This document shows positions 47,515-59,941 of a stretch of DNA of 64,000 nucleotides, piece by piece. The notes beneath the pieces were generated by a model. That model was given only the letters and a program-made list of their open reading frames with translations, made no database searches and had not been told where the DNA came from. Both the position numbers and the translations under genes were made by a program. Source of the DNA: Adineta vaga (taxonomy: Eukaryota; Rotifera); contig CP075492.1 of assembly GCA_021613535.1 (NCBI GenBank), positions 10,788,001 through 10,852,000 on the forward strand, given 5' to 3'. The stretch's first letter is position 1, and every line of letters begins with the position of its first letter.

Positions 47515-50000
47515 GTTTCTTGTAGGAGAAAATAAAAGAGAGGACACATACACGCACATATTGAAGCAAACGAGCGAGCAAAAGAAACGGAGAGAACAAG
47601 AGAGATGCGACGAAAAAGCAAAAGGTTTTTTTTCGGTTGTTAATAAATAGAAATCATAAGAAAGTACAACAGACTACACGTGTATACACTTCCTTTTGTT
47701 TGTTTCTATCTCATTATGGATGATATTAAATAGTTAGATTTCAATAATATGAAAAAAAAAGTTTTCCTCTAGTCTTACAATTATTATGCAGGGAGATTTC
47801 GAGAGAGAAGTATTAGTATTCTGATTTTCACCTACATGTTCTGTGTACCAGTAATGTCAATACACACCTTCACTTTTTTTTCTATTTCGTCAACAACAAA
47901 AAAAACATATATGATAACGTTTGATGATGTGCATCTTGTTGACATTTCTCGTAACTTTTCGATATTAGAGAATCTATTTGAAATGAAATGATCAATACCG
48001 AAAAGAGAAAATGACTTATCTATTTGTCATAATCATCAACTGAATCAAAAGCTCAAGAACGAATGCTTTTCTTGTTTTATTTTGTTTTTTTCAAACAGAA
48101 AAACTTAAGAGTACGGAATGGTTATACGAGATGTGACGTACTTTTACATACACTGAATATGGCAAAAAAAGAAAGAGGGAGAGAGAGAGAATCGAATAGA
48201 AGATGCAAGAGAACAGGAAGGCAGTTCATATATTGTGTATGGCAAACATTAGTAGTTTTTTCTTATCTCAATGTGCAAATGTACGATGCAGTTAACATAT
48301 TCATATATTGAAAAGTTGTATTGAGCTCATCTGGATTTTTAATCCATTGATCTTTTTTTTTATGTCATCTCACAATAAATAATTTATTCCAAAAGACAAA
48401 TTCTTACAACTGTATTTTTAGGAGATATCTTTATGTCAAATACGATCAAGATATCTCTTCTGTGTCTCACTCTTTCTCTCTTATCCTATCTATGTTCTAA
48501 GTTGCAGAAGAGAGGAAAAAAAAGACGAACAAAAAAGAAATGAGAAATGCGAACACATGAAGCAACACGAGTTAGATAATGCACCTTTCTTTTTTCTGCG
48601 CTCACATTTTACATCTATCATATCAAAAAAACAAATCTGTAATATACATAAGTATTCTTTCGATTTTTATTTCTTTAAAAATTTTCTTAAATTGGAATCA
48701 ATCGGTAGAGAAATCTGTGTTGACTTTGAAGTGTAGAGAACAATGGCTACTACTTTTTGTTATCGATGCCTTTATATTGTTGCTATCCGAGTGCTTCCAA
48801 AAGCAGTGAGCGCACGAAGCAGGCAAGGACAAGAACAGCGGTAGAAAGAGAATGGAGCAAGCAGAAAAAAGAGAAGAACAAGCGAAAACATCGAACCAAC
48901 CAGCGAGGTTTACATGCCGACGCGTTAGGCAGTTCGGCCATCATCATATACTAAAAGGATGTAGAAGGATCGTGCGTGCTTATATAGACTTCCCAAATAC
49001 TTAACACTCAGTTTTTTTATACAGACACGCGTGTTATATAACAAATCTTTAAAAGATCAAGCTTATTTTCATGTAACGAGATATATTAACAAAAGATCTC
49101 TAGAAAAGAAATAAATATTTTGAAAATAATAAGAATTAAAAACATCAGCGTCTGTTTAGTCAACGTATTGCTATAAGATATTAGTAATTGTAGTGTAATT
49201 TAAATTGAACATCAAGTATCTATATACGTTCTTAAGTAAGAAAGTACATGTACTTACAAAGAAAACATGTCCAACTCAAGATACTACAGATATTAATATT
49301 CCCATATTTCATGCTTTACGAATTGAAGAAGAGAAAGTAGTGTCTCCATTGATCATTGTAGTTTCTTTGAAAAAGGTCACCATCCAGACCAATAAATCTT
49401 ACTTGTCTTTTTTCTTTAATAAGGTTGGAATAAATGTCGACATTTCTAGTAATAATTATTTAATACAATGATGTACACGAACGATTGTTATAAATCAATA
49501 TATAAACATCGGATCACTTTTTTTTATCAAGTTTTTCGTAAAATCATACATACTTATAAGACATTTCGAAGGTCCATACGACAATCATGATTTACAATTA
49601 AACAAAGATCAATATGAGTTTTAGTACAATTCTTAAATCTTTTGTTTTTTCAGTTAAATATTTATATACTGTTACTTTATCGTTGTTTAAAAATCAAATA
49701 TCAAAAAAAGCTTATAAACAGTAAGGTAGAAGCAAAGAAGGAAAGAAAGAAAACAAAAGAAAAGATGGTTTGCAAAAAAATAGAAATCTAATACAATCAA
49801 TAATCATTCAATCTTAAATCTATGTTGATTTAATATTTGATGCACAATGAATGCGATATTGTATCACACATAAGGGAACAAATACACAAATATTGACAAA
49901 TCGATTTTCTCTTTTGTTTATCTGAAAAAGTGAACTGATCGAAGAAGAAGAAGAAGAAGATAAAAAAAAGGTAGTATAGAAAAACCCCGAAAAAATGATA

Positions 50001-51088
50001 TTAATATTCAAAAGCTTGCTGTTGTGTTGTATCATGTTGCAATAAAGAGTATGGTTGGGAAATGTTTGATTCATATTGCCATGATCTACGTGATTTAGAA
50101 TCAATAATAGAAGATGAATTATGTGGATGATTAGAATGAGATGTTTGTTGATCACGAATGATAGTGTGAAATTCTCGTGGAACTTCCCATTCGATATCAT
50201 TCAATTCGCTAACACTAGCAAATCTCATTCGATGAAGCGCTGATGATAGAATAGGTGGAGATGAAAAAATTCTTTTATCTTTGGAATTCATAGGCCGATC
50301 CGTATTGATTTTAACGGATATATAGGGTGAATCATCGTATTTTGATGATGTTCGACTACGGGATGGAGATGTATTTGTTCCAGTTTTAAGAATTGATTTT
50401 GGTATTGTATGAGAATATGGAAGACCATTAAATTCAGTAGATGTATCTATTCGCTGTGTTTGAGGAAGAAGAAGTTCAGGACGTCGAAGTGGTTGAAATC
50501 GAAAGTTTTCAAAATCATTCTTTTCATCCGATAAATCATCTCGAAATGAACGAATATCAAGAATAGCTGCTGGACGAGCATGTGTATAATTATAATCCTT
50601 CATTGGATGAGTATGAATTTCATAATCAGCTGGTAATAATTGTGTAGTTTTAATTATATTTGGTTGAAGTTCAATCCAATTTTGTGATTGAATTTGTCGA
50701 ATACGTTCTGGATCATTACCATCTGAAGAAAAAGCCGTATTTTGAAAACCATCGCTATAGCTAACAACTGGTTTATGTCGACGAAGTGTACCGACAAGGG
50801 CTAATTCATCGGCATGCGGTGGACGAAGGATAGTCGATTGAAATTTTGATTGAGTACCTGTTGGAACATCTTGCAGGTATTCATATTCTTCTCGCTAGAA
50901 ACAAGAAAAGAAAAGTTGTAAAGAAAACAACAATCATTGAAACAAGAGATTTCATTTACTTTAACATAGAATTTCTTTGGTCTGATACGATTAAAACAAC
51001 ATCGACATAGACAGATGATAATTAAAATTTCAAATAATAATATGGAACATATTGCCCATAAAGCCAGATTTGTTTCCAATGCGTTCAT
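50001..51088 (-). CDS. single-pass membrane protein with long cytoplasmic tail, unknown family
   Basis: Two exons, 51088-50960 and 50894-50001, join in phase 0 to 340 residues. Residues about 8-30 form a membrane helix (LALWAICSILLFEILIIICL), followed at once by CRCC and basic residues (RIRPKKF), which suggests a palmitoylated juxtamembrane segment and a cytoplasmic C terminus. There is no signal peptide and only a seven-residue extracellular end. The tail of about 300 residues is polar and probably disordered, with Ser/Arg patches (TNTSPSRSRTSS; KSILKTG). KSILKTG resembles PP1-docking or phosphorylation-type short motifs, but this is weak. I do not recognise the family. The intact long exon and clean splice support a real gene. 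Confidence 0.7.
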
Positions 51089-53588
51089 CGTCTATCGACG
51101 AGATGAACAACAAGTAATCCCTAGAACAAATAACAAATCTATGTCGATTAAATGAAATACATTCAATTGAAATTTATGTTAATGATGTAATTCATTTTTC
51201 AATGGATATCTTTCGATTTTAATCAGTAATGAACGTGTATATTCATGCTCATCAAGTTTTAAGAAATTCTATGAAGAGATATGTTTTTTGTATGATTGAA
51301 AAATGAATAGGCGGGTTCAAGGAGATTCTCTCATCGAAAGAAGAAGAAGAAGAAAAAAACGAAAAGAATAATATGAGATGAAGATCTGTTTTCGATTTGT
51401 ACTTGAAAAGAAGAAAGAAAAACACATTGTTCTAATTGTTTTTCTTACTGATATCTTGTTCGTGTCTAATCCATGATTACAATCACTTCAACTATTCCTA
51501 TTCAAAGCGTCCTGTTTCTCCATATATATGAATATATTGTTATTTTTTCTTGAAGATATTAAGTACAGTGAGAAATATTCTTGTTTAGTTACTCATCGAA
51601 GTAGTAGTATTTTTCTACGTCTTCAATAATGATAAAATATGAGACAAACGAAGAAACCTTTGAAGTCTAGTTAAATGAAAAAAAGATGAAGAAGAAATGG
51701 ACTTGCTTCCTTCTTTTATGCAAACTTTTCTTTTTATTCTTACTTACTTACCTATGCAGAACTGACGTGAATACATAGGAAGTAAACCTCATGAAATATT
51801 GCCAAGGAAAAAAACCACATATTTCCTGTCTGTTGTCATATTCATTATTATATAAAACAAATCTCTCGTGTTCAAATTCTTTCCTACTCTATAAAATACT
51901 CACATGAATTGATTGCATTAACAAACGGTACATTGAAAATGATAAGAAATCAAATGAAATAAGATAAATTTATATGCCATACAACAGTAAACTAACTTTC
52001 TTTTTTAACACTGTTGTGCTGCTGACGCATATCATTTACTTAGAACCAATGGTAAATTTTAACATATATCTAACAAGAATGAATGAACCAACATACGAAT
52101 ATCAATAAAAGTAAGGCACATCAATAGGTGACTAAAAGAGTTAAGAGAGAGAAAGAAAGAATTATAAGAATAAAGAAATGCGACGTCTTCGTTGTTCTCC
52201 TTCAATACTCGTGCGTATAGAATGGTTCAAATTTTACAGTGATGAACGAGCCAGTCAGGTACAGTTACTTCACTCAAGAAAAGAACATTAACATTAACAT
52301 CGAAAAGAACGAATCATTTGTCCAATGATTAACACTGAATATAGTAAGAGACGTTAAGAGAATGAGAAAAAAATGATGACGATCAAAAAAAAAAGTTAAG
52401 ACGATGATGAAGAAAATAATTTCTCAATCATTTTAATTTTTTACAATACACTTATCAAAACGGCTTTTTCTTCTCTTCTCTATTCGTGCATATAAATGTT
52501 CTTCAATTATGAGCACACTATGTTGTCTTCGATTTTGGCCAAAAAATGTGAATAGCAAATTAAGTTGTTATAATATAGAGATTGATAGTCACCTGAATCT
52601 ATCTAGTTCCGTATTTTTATTTCGTCTTTGAATTAAGTAGGTGTCACTGAATCAAAGGAGGAAAAAAGAAGGGAAAGAAATTTTCGTCTACACCTCATTT
52701 TCAAGGCTATTTCTTGGTTTGATGGATTCTTTCATGTGTGTTCTGAACCAATACTAATTTCAATGATCTTTTGTTCGAATGGTGATCAATTGACCTGTTT
52801 ATTGTATAAATTCAATTCCATCATCCCGTTCTTCTGTTTCTTACTCCCTCTCTCTGTCTCTCTCTGCCTTACTAAAATTGACCGTTTTTCTGCCTACTAG
52901 TTTGTGCTTTTAAGAATGAGACACTAACGAACATATTGCATTCTCTTTCGTCCACCTCTTTGCCGTCTCAAGACAAAAAATTAACGTCTTGTTAATCGAT
53001 CGCGCACTACTATATGCTCAATATATACGTGTCTGATTCGTAATTAGAAGGAGAGGTAAAGAAGGATAAGAATATGCGTACATTAGGTCAAACACTTGCA
53101 TATTCGTTCAATCTAATAGACTTTACACAAATGTAAAGTATTGACATTTCAATAGACTTGATGATAACATATCTGTCGTGTTCACATACATCTAATACGT
53201 TATATTTTGATTGAAAATGAAAGGAATTATATACTGATGATATTGTGTTTATCTTTTTACAACCAAAATGTCAATACGTTTGTTCTATTTACAAGATGAT
53301 CGAAAATTTCAAGCCTTTATTTTCATTTTAATAACAATAGTATGAATGAATGATTAGTATAGTAAAATCACTATTTTCCGTTGAATACCAGTAGCGCTAT
53401 TTATTGATTGGTTTTTCTTTTCAAAATGTGAAACGTCATCCACCATCCGTAGGTTCACGATAAAAACGAACGGAGGCCGAATGAAATGATATTTTTCATC
53501 GAAAAAGACAAATAACTTTACTATTATTATCAGGAGTATATCTACTTTAGATTTGTTTGTAAAACAGTGTAGTTGAAGTGTTTCGATC
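51089..53588. other. gene-free divergent interval
   Basis: 2.5 kb between the membrane protein (-) and peroxiredoxin (+). AT-rich, with purine runs such as GAAGAAGAAGAAG near 51340-51353 and a CT-rich patch at 52844-52867. No exon or structured RNA seen. Confidence 0.55.
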
Positions 53589-54687
53589 ATGTCACTTATC
53601 ACTGTAGTGATTTTATTGTTTCTTAGTAGTCCATTAATTTTATCGAAAAAACAAGAACCAACCTGTGTGGAACCTTTGGATGGTGTAGCAGCATATCCAT
53701 GTGAAAGTCGTCCAAGTCGAGAACCACTTAGTTTACAATTTAGTAAAGCTCAAAGTAAGTTGATGATATTTGATTTCTCGAAACTATGATAGCTAATTGA
53801 TTTCTTGTTCATTTAGTTAGTAAACCAGCTCCAACATTTGACGGTTTAGCAGTTATTAATGGTGAATTTAAAGAAACTAGTTTAAGTGATTTTAAAGGCA
53901 AATATCTTGTCCTTCTTTTTTATCCCTTGGATTTGTAAGTTTTCTCATGCTATATATACATATTTGAAATCTGTTTCGGATTTCTTCTAGTACATTTGTT
54001 TGTCCTACTGAAATCATTGCCTTCTCAGATCGTATTCAAGAATTCAAGAGCATCAATACTGAGGGTATGAATATCAATTTATTTTTTTCTTCTCGAAATT
54101 GAAAGATAATTTTAATAATGAATTTTTTAGTCGTAGCAATCTCGGTTGATTCACAATTTACTCATTTAGGTACGAAAGAAACAATGAAAATTTTCTTTGC
54201 AAATTGTCATTTTTATCTTTAGCATGGATCAATACACCCCGTGAACAAGGTGGCTTAGGAAAAATTCAAATCCCACTTCTATCAGATTTAACTCATCAAA
54301 TTTCGAAAGATTATGGTGTTTATCTTCAAGATGTTGGTCATGCGTTAAGGTACGGATAGAAATAAAAATTTAATTAAAAAGTTTCTTGGTCTATTTTTCA
54401 GAGGATTATTTATAATTGATGGTCGTGGTATTCTTCGTCAAATAACAATGAATGATCTTCCTGTTGGTCGATCAACCGATGAAACACTTCGACTACTTCA
54501 AGCGTTTCAATATACGGATAAACATGGCGAAGGTATGAAATGATATGTTTACTACTAATTCAAACTAATGATATCTTGCATTTTAGTATGCCCTGCTGGT
54601 TGGCATCCAGGTTCTGACACAATTATACCTAATCCCGAAGAGAAATTGAAATATTTCAGTAAAAATTATGAAACAAAGAAAAATTAA
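53589..54687 (+). CDS. PRDX4: secretory-pathway 2-Cys peroxiredoxin (PRDX4-like)
   Basis: Seven exons give 251 residues (human PRDX4 271): 53589-53754, 53817-53934, 53991-54064, 54131-54169, 54223-54349, 54402-54532, 54587-54687. A signal peptide ([18 protein letters not shown]) opens the protein, so it enters the ER or is secreted. The peroxidatic Cys99 sits in DFTFVCPTE and the resolving Cys220 in [14 protein letters not shown] (142-145) and the C-terminal YF pair (241-242) mark a hyperoxidation-sensitive eukaryotic type. The pre-catalytic N-terminal segment has two further cysteines ([13 protein letters not shown]). PRDX4 reduces peroxide in the ER and couples to protein disulfide formation. 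The role fits the heavy antioxidant defence expected of desiccation-tolerant bdelloids, but that link is inference. Confidence 0.95.
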
Positions 54688-55083
54688 AATGAACTATTTC
54701 ATTGATTGATTGTAAAGACTAATCTTTGTCAACAAACGATCAGTTATGTGATTTATATACTTTATTTTGTTTCTTTCTACTCTTTCTTTTCATATTTTTC
54801 ACGATGTTTTAGTTGTTATAGAGATAGCAATAAAAACAACTATGTTGTCTTTAAACTGTTCGATTTTAATGGAATCTTTTTCTTTGAGTAATGAGACTAA
54901 AAGCAACAATAACATGTTGTTTTTGTTCTACTCTTTCGCAATTCAAATCAGATTAATCGACATGAAATGTGAAATGAGTAAAGAAAGAGAGAGAGAGAGA
55001 AGAAAAAAAACAAGATTTCGATCAGTTTGATTTATTCAATTCAATTTGTATTGAAATAATTTAATGAGAAGAAAAAGAAACGT
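54688..55083. other. convergent 3' ends
   Basis: The peroxiredoxin 3' UTR (+) meets the 3' UTR of the 55084-55695 gene (-). It has a (GA)n run near 54984-55002. No gene seen. Confidence 0.6.
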
Positions 55084-55695
55084 TCAAGCCATCATTTGTC
55101 GTAAAACAGGATCGGCATTTGGATTATTTCCGTGTTCTGTAACAAAAGGAGCAATTTTATTGAAACGTTGAGAAACCATTGTTTGATCTTGATTAGCAAT
55201 TCGATCTAAAATTAATCGATAACCAGGTGCTTTACCAATACGAATGGTTCGTTTTGGTTCAGAACGGGGTGAACTAGCGGAACCAACTGAAAATTAAAAA
55301 TAACAATGAGTCTAATTCTAAGAATATAGAAAATCTTACATCGTTCTTCGAATATACGAGTTACATAGCGTGAAGTTGGTTGTTTCATTCGAAGAGATTG
55401 ATATCGACGCATTTCAAGTGTATTATAAGACAAAATACGTTGATCCATTTCTTTGGGTGGACGTGCTGGTTGACCTCCTTCAAATTGATAGAGTGGATCG
55501 TTAGCAACACGATAGGATTCAAGTGATGGAGTTGATAAAATCAAATCACCTAAAAGGAAAATAAATCATTTGAGAGAAAAAGAAACTAGTTTATTTACCA
55601 GTTGTATTATAATGATAACCGGTGTATGGTCTGACATTATTAGAATCGATACTTCTTGAATAAAGTAAACTTCTTAGTGTTTCTAAATCCGACAT
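55084..55695 (-). CDS. conserved-looking small protein of unknown function
   Basis: Three exons, 55695-55599, 55549-55340 and 55286-55084, join in frame to 169 residues. The start is MSDLETLRSLLYSRS, with NVRPYTGYHYNTTGD soon after. The centre has PLYQFEGGQPARPPKEMDQR and basic, tyrosine-containing helices (LEMRRYQSLRMKQPTSRYV). The end has APGYRLILDRIANQDQTMVS. There is no signal peptide or membrane segment. The mix of Arg, Tyr and short Pro-rich turns recalls small ciliary microtubule inner proteins, but I cannot name a family. Frame and splice sites are consistent throughout, so a real gene is likely. Confidence 0.65.
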
Positions 55696-56609
55696 CTTTC
55701 ACTAGATCGTTTTTCCGAAATGTTTTGATATATATATATATATTTATAAATGCACAAACGCGTGTGTATTTTGTTGTTGAAATCAGATCTGGCCACTTAT
55801 TATTGAGGTGTTTGTCGACACGATTTATTTTCTATTCTTCAACTTAAGAATGAGGCATGAGCAAGAGAAAAAAATTGAAGAGAAAGAAGAAGAAGAAGAA
55901 AAGAACACTATCAGAAAGCGACTGTTACAAAATATTGATCAAAATCATACTTGTTGGTTGCCGAGACACCGAAATACCCAATCTGATCGAGACAAATTGA
56001 TGTTGACATGTGCGCCTATTTAAACATCGAAGAAAATCCATCTTCCAAGAATAAATTCTTTTGTCGAAAGAAATTACAATGTAACAAACTGTTATTTTTT
56101 TTACTCCGAATAAAAAAGTTAAAAGTATTCAAACAATAGTTTATTGAGTTCTGAGGATTCATTTGTTATTCAAGGGCGTGTTAGAATTTAAAACTATTTG
56201 TTTCCATTCAAATCTAAGAATTATCGTAATTCTGTGTACGTACGAAAAAGTATTGTATTATCAATATGATCTAATGAAGCTACATTTGATTTTTCAGCAT
56301 GATGTGTGTGGTGTATTGATATTCTGTATTTCTTTGACAATGAATCCCTGAACTTTTTTGTCTAGTGAATACTTTGAAATGTCATAATAGTGCAAACAAC
56401 GATTGAAATTTCTATCATTCTTGTAGTCGGAGTCGTCGTCGTCGTCGTATGACAAACTTTAAATGTGGATCTCCTACATAAGTCAGATGTGAAGGACAAG
56501 AAAACAGATAATGAGAGGAAGACGAAGGATTACACAAAACAAATTGTAAAGTAACGACAGAAGTGAAAAAAAAGGAAGTAGATCATTCACTATTCTATTT
56601 GTTCCGGAG
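55696..56609. other. divergent interval
   Basis: Promoters of the 55.1-kb gene (-) and the LHFPL-like gene (+). It holds a TA run at 55730-55742, GAA repeats at 55881-55899 and a GTC/CGT repeat at 56426-56449. No coding exon seen. Confidence 0.55.
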
Positions 56610-57314
56610 ATGATGCAAATAACTTCACGAACACGAAATATATCATACAAATGGATATCAAGAATCATTGGTATTGTCTGGGCAATTCTTACAGCTTGTT
56701 TTGCTATTTTAAATATATATGTTTTTGCACAACCGCAATGGATTGGTGATACATTAGCAAGTCCTCGTGCTGGACATTTTGGTTTATATTCATATTGTAT
56801 CAGTACGACAAGTGATTATGAATTTGATTGTCGAGGAACATGGACCGATTTTGGAACAATTCTTAATGCACCATTTGCTGTAGCAACATTCTTTATTGGT
56901 TTTTCAGCTTTACTTATTCTCATTTGTCTTGCATCATTCATTCTATTCTTATTTATACGTGCTCGAATCGTTTATTTTATTTGTGCATTATTACAAATTA
57001 TTTGTACCATTTGTTTTCTTATTGCTTTGATTATTTATCCATCCGGTTTTGATAATGAAACAATTCGATCGGTATGTGGAGATCATGTCAATGATTATAA
57101 TATTGATACGTGTCAAGTTCGATGGGCATATATTTTGGCTATAGTTGCGTTTTTTAATATTTTAATTCTTTCAATTCTTGCATTTTCACTTGCTATGAAA
57201 CAACCGAAAGGTACAACTAGAGAAGAACATATGGATACAAGACCAGTTATATCAAAATATGGCGAATCGAACGAAGGATTTGATGATCGAACATTTTACG
57301 AGCAACGACGTTAA
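56610..57314 (+). CDS. LHFPL-family tetraspan membrane protein
   Basis: A single exon of 234 residues with four membrane helices: about 20-40, 88-110, 115-140 and 175-200. The first extracellular loop has QPQWIGDTLASPRAGHFGLY, with two cysteines and the RGTWTDF segment. The third helix leads to IIYPSGFDNE, VCGDHVND and CQVRWAYILAIVAF, as in LHFPL3/4/5. Claudin-superfamily LHFPL proteins act as auxiliary subunits: LHFPL5 in the hair-cell mechanotransduction complex and LHFPL4 with GABA-A receptors. The C-terminal tail is cytoplasmic and polar. The absence of introns contrasts with neighbouring genes and could reflect retroposition or intron loss. The second in-frame ATG at 56613 is an equally good start. 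Confidence 0.88.
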   Translation: MMQITSRTRNISYKWISRIIGIVWAILTACFAILNIYVFAQPQWIGDTLASPRAGHFGLYSYCISTTSDYEFDCRGTWTDFGTILNAPFAVATFFIGFSALLILICLASFILFLFIRARIVYFICALLQIICTICFLIALIIYPSGFDNETIRSVCGDHVNDYNIDTCQVRWAYILAIVAFFNILILSILAFSLAMKQPKGTTREEHMDTRPVISKYGESNEGFDDRTFYEQRR

Positions 57315-57641
57315 TTTTATGTTATAGAAAGAAAAACAAACAATCTTGGTTTTTTTGTTTTTTAGCTTAAAATTTGCTCATAAATGTAATGATCTACATT
57401 AGACTATAGAACTTCAAAAGATATTCTGTTTGTCTATTTTTTCAGTCTATCAGCTGTTCGATTCGGAGGAGTATATATTATCTTTCATGAAAATGAACTT
57501 ATTTGTTTCATCAATTACATAAATTGAGTAGCAAAACGTTTTATTCTCATCACTAATTAGTCAAAGAAGAAGGATATCTTTATATAGATAGAACATTATG
57601 AGAGTCGATAATGATTCTATCTTTAGTCGTACATTATTATC
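57315..57641. other. short intergenic interval
   Basis: LHFPL-like 3' UTR and 5' flank of the next gene. No feature seen. Confidence 0.6.
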
Positions 57642-58043
57642 ATGCATCTATTTGATAAACTACGAGCAAGTGTACGACGAAAACCAACAAATGTATGTTT
57701 AGGTTTCCTATTTTGCATTATTAATTTCATTGTTTCTTAGAAAATCGAATTGACATTATCAGAACAAATTGAAAATTTATTATATCAATCAACTATATCA
57801 GTCAATGATCATCGTCTTCAATTACTTCGATCTGTATATGAATATCGATTACGTCAATTCGAAACATTGAATGATTCAAAACGTCAAGAATTCGAAGAAT
57901 CAATGCTAAAAAGTCTTCTTGCTATTACATCTAATCTTCCATCAAAATCACCATCCGTTTTTAAACGATCATCACACTTCTATCAATCCATGCCATCAGC
58001 GACCTCTATACAAATACAAAAACGCAAGACTAAATCAAATTAG
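57642..58043 (+). CDS. small cytoplasmic protein of unknown function
   Basis: Two exons, 57642-57692 and 57741-58043, join in phase 0 to 117 residues. The start is MHLFDKLRASVRRKPTN, a basic amphipathic helix. The middle (LSEQIENLLYQSTISVNDHR; VYEYRLRQFETLNDSKRQEF) is strongly helical and may form a coiled coil. The tail is Ser/Lys-rich and ends KRKTKSN. No family is recognised. The intron is 48 nt with a normal donor and acceptor, which is the main evidence that it is a gene. Confidence 0.6.
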
Positions 58044-58711
58044 TAAACAATTTTCTTGTACTTATCAGTAATTTTACTTGAAAAAAAAAACCATTATAAT
58101 AAATTTACTTTTTTTTGACCATATAATATCAATATGTATATCGATTGGTTCGTTCAAGTCCATTACAAACTTCTGCCAGACAAGAAAGGAGAAATAAAAA
58201 AAAACCTCTTTTTCTCTTCGTTGAACAAATAAACTCAACGATTGAATATACCTGAGTTAGTCTACATAACATAACATCCCTATCTTACATACAGACTGAT
58301 CATGAAGCAATTAGTGAACTATTCATGTCATACATTCGTTCGTATCTATATTTACTTTAATGAAAGTTTACATGTTCGTTTTCTGGTTCGTGTCTACTTC
58401 AAAATCATGAGAGTGACACATTTATCTATCTATTGTAGAAATATATCGTTATGTAAGAGAGACGATTGTAAATGTTTATTTAAAGTAAAATAGTTCCTCG
58501 TTACTTCTATTTATTCTCTTGAATCAATATGAGAAAAGAAGAGAGTAAAAACGTGAAAAATGGAAATAGTTTTATTTCTATGTAGTTTATCTTTTCCTTG
58601 CAAGATAAAATTCAACATAACCTTGAACTTTTACGATGTTTTCATCTCTAAAAATATAGATAAACAAATTTTGTTTTGATGAACCTTGTGTTTTTCAGAT
58701 TACACCTAACA
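58044..58711. other. intergenic interval
   Basis: AT-rich. A TTTTTCAG acceptor-like site ends at 58698, 13 nt before the next ATG, without a supported upstream coding exon. Confidence 0.55.
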
Positions 58712-58906
58712 ATGGGTCCATCTCAACGTCAACAACGTAGAACCGATTCGAAACATTCCACATCAACTACTGCTGTTAAAAATAAATCGAATAGTAATTC
58801 AAACATACTAATATTAGGCATTGCATTTGCTGCATTAATTTTATATGTTCTATATCAATCAATTAGTGTTTATAACAAAGATCGCATGTATAATGACTTT
58901 GACTAG
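58712..58906 (+). CDS. 64-residue single-pass membrane protein
   Basis: The start MGPSQRQQRRTDSK is followed by a polar Ser/Asn-rich stretch, a hydrophobic helix (about 34-52, ILILGIAFAALILYVLYQSI) and a short charged end (DRMYNDFD). The layout, cytoplasmic basic head plus a near C-terminal anchor, resembles small ER proteins such as SERP1/RAMP4 or other SMIM proteins, but no motif proves it. The ATG was chosen because the upstream frame crosses a likely 3' splice site. An AATAAA follows 75 nt after the stop. Confidence 0.6.
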   Translation: MGPSQRQQRRTDSKHSTSTTAVKNKSNSNSNILILGIAFAALILYVLYQSISVYNKDRMYNDFD

Positions 58907-59941
58907 GAATGAATCTCTATTTGTCTCATATTGCGAAAAAAAACTCCTATTTGTTTTCTTGCTTTTAATCGATGTGAATTAAATAAATGCTTTGGTTCTT
59001 ATTGCTGTTGTGATAGTGTTCGAAATTTTAATTATTGTAACTTATTGAACAAATAACTAGCAAATTATTAGCATGATTCTGAAAACTAATGATCTTTTCT
59101 ATTGCTGCATGAGCTTTTTGAATTTATTGATTCCTTATTTCTGCTAAATAAATTTCAAATATTCGTCTGTTTCAGATTGGTCAAAGAGAAAAACATGCTT
59201 ATCTTGGTTTGATCATTATCAATTTACAGTGTTAAGAAATCAATCTCTTTTAGGTAGAAAGATCAATTGAACGATGTATAGAATTTGTTTATTATAACAC
59301 AATATTTAAAAAACTTGTTACTAACACAGATAATTTCTTTTTTTCTCTCGAATTTATCTGCTATCATGTATGTTCTTGATTACGTAGACGAACATATCCG
59401 ACGCGTCTGTACGTATTCTTTTGAACTGATGAACGGATGATGTGATTGAGAAATAGGTCAATACATATTGTTTTTTCTTCAAAATGAATTGTTCGTTGCA
59501 TGATGCCAACCTTGAATTGAAAATATGTGTGTTATTATCCGTCGTCGTCAAAACAATAGAGAAGGAAGAAAAAAATGAGTATAGAACAGTTGAAAAATTC
59601 ATACGTGAAATGATCCATACAGTATGTAGATTTTCTCATTGTTTGATTTATTACCCCATGACAAGATAGATTTATTAGTTTATACATTCAATCATACGAT
59701 TTGTTAGGAGAAAAAGAAGATAAATGAATTGAAATTTGCATAGCATTTTTTCAGTTTGTTGAAAATAATTTTGTTTATTTGTTTTTAGATAGATGAGTGA
59801 AATTTTTATCGTATGCTGGCGAATAATAACGAGGCATGCTCTGTAATCAAGTGAGTCAAGCACTTTTTAAACTCATTATTTGATTGATATTTACTCTATG
59901 TTTTGTAGTAGTGTAAAGAGAATAATAATCCATGCATTAAA
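58907..59941. other. intergenic interval before SETDB1
   Basis: AT-rich, with no exon or RNA gene found. It should include the SETDB1 promoter. Confidence 0.55.
58982..58987 (+). terminator. candidate polyadenylation signal of the 64-residue protein gene
   Basis: AATAAA 75 nt after the stop codon at 58904-58906. Confidence 0.5.

Larger units (their letters stand above)
46503..50000. other. SAMD1 upstream region, repeat-rich, no gene
   Basis: The first kilobase is unusual for this window: purine-rich (GA)n tracts, (CAA)n near 47021-47036, GGGAGA repeats at 47411-47432, GT/GC/TC runs and a CG-rich palindrome. Beyond 47.7 kb it is plain AT-rich sequence. Several open frames (for example 46711-46965 and 47287-47559) are repeat artefacts. 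At 48780-48950 a patch has less A+T than its surroundings but no recognisable product. Confidence 0.55.

Noticed and set aside
46711-47621. Overlapping open frames in the SAMD1 upstream region
   Set aside because: They consist of GA/CT and GT repeats read in several frames, with no splice context or conserved motif.
48880-48950. tRNA-like sequence on the minus strand with A-box-like TGGCCGAACTG and B-box-like GGTTCGATG at tRNA spacing
   Set aside because: The T-stem and anticodon stem do not pair and the acceptor arms do not match, so it is not a functional tRNA. A decayed tRNA-derived element is possible but cannot be supported.
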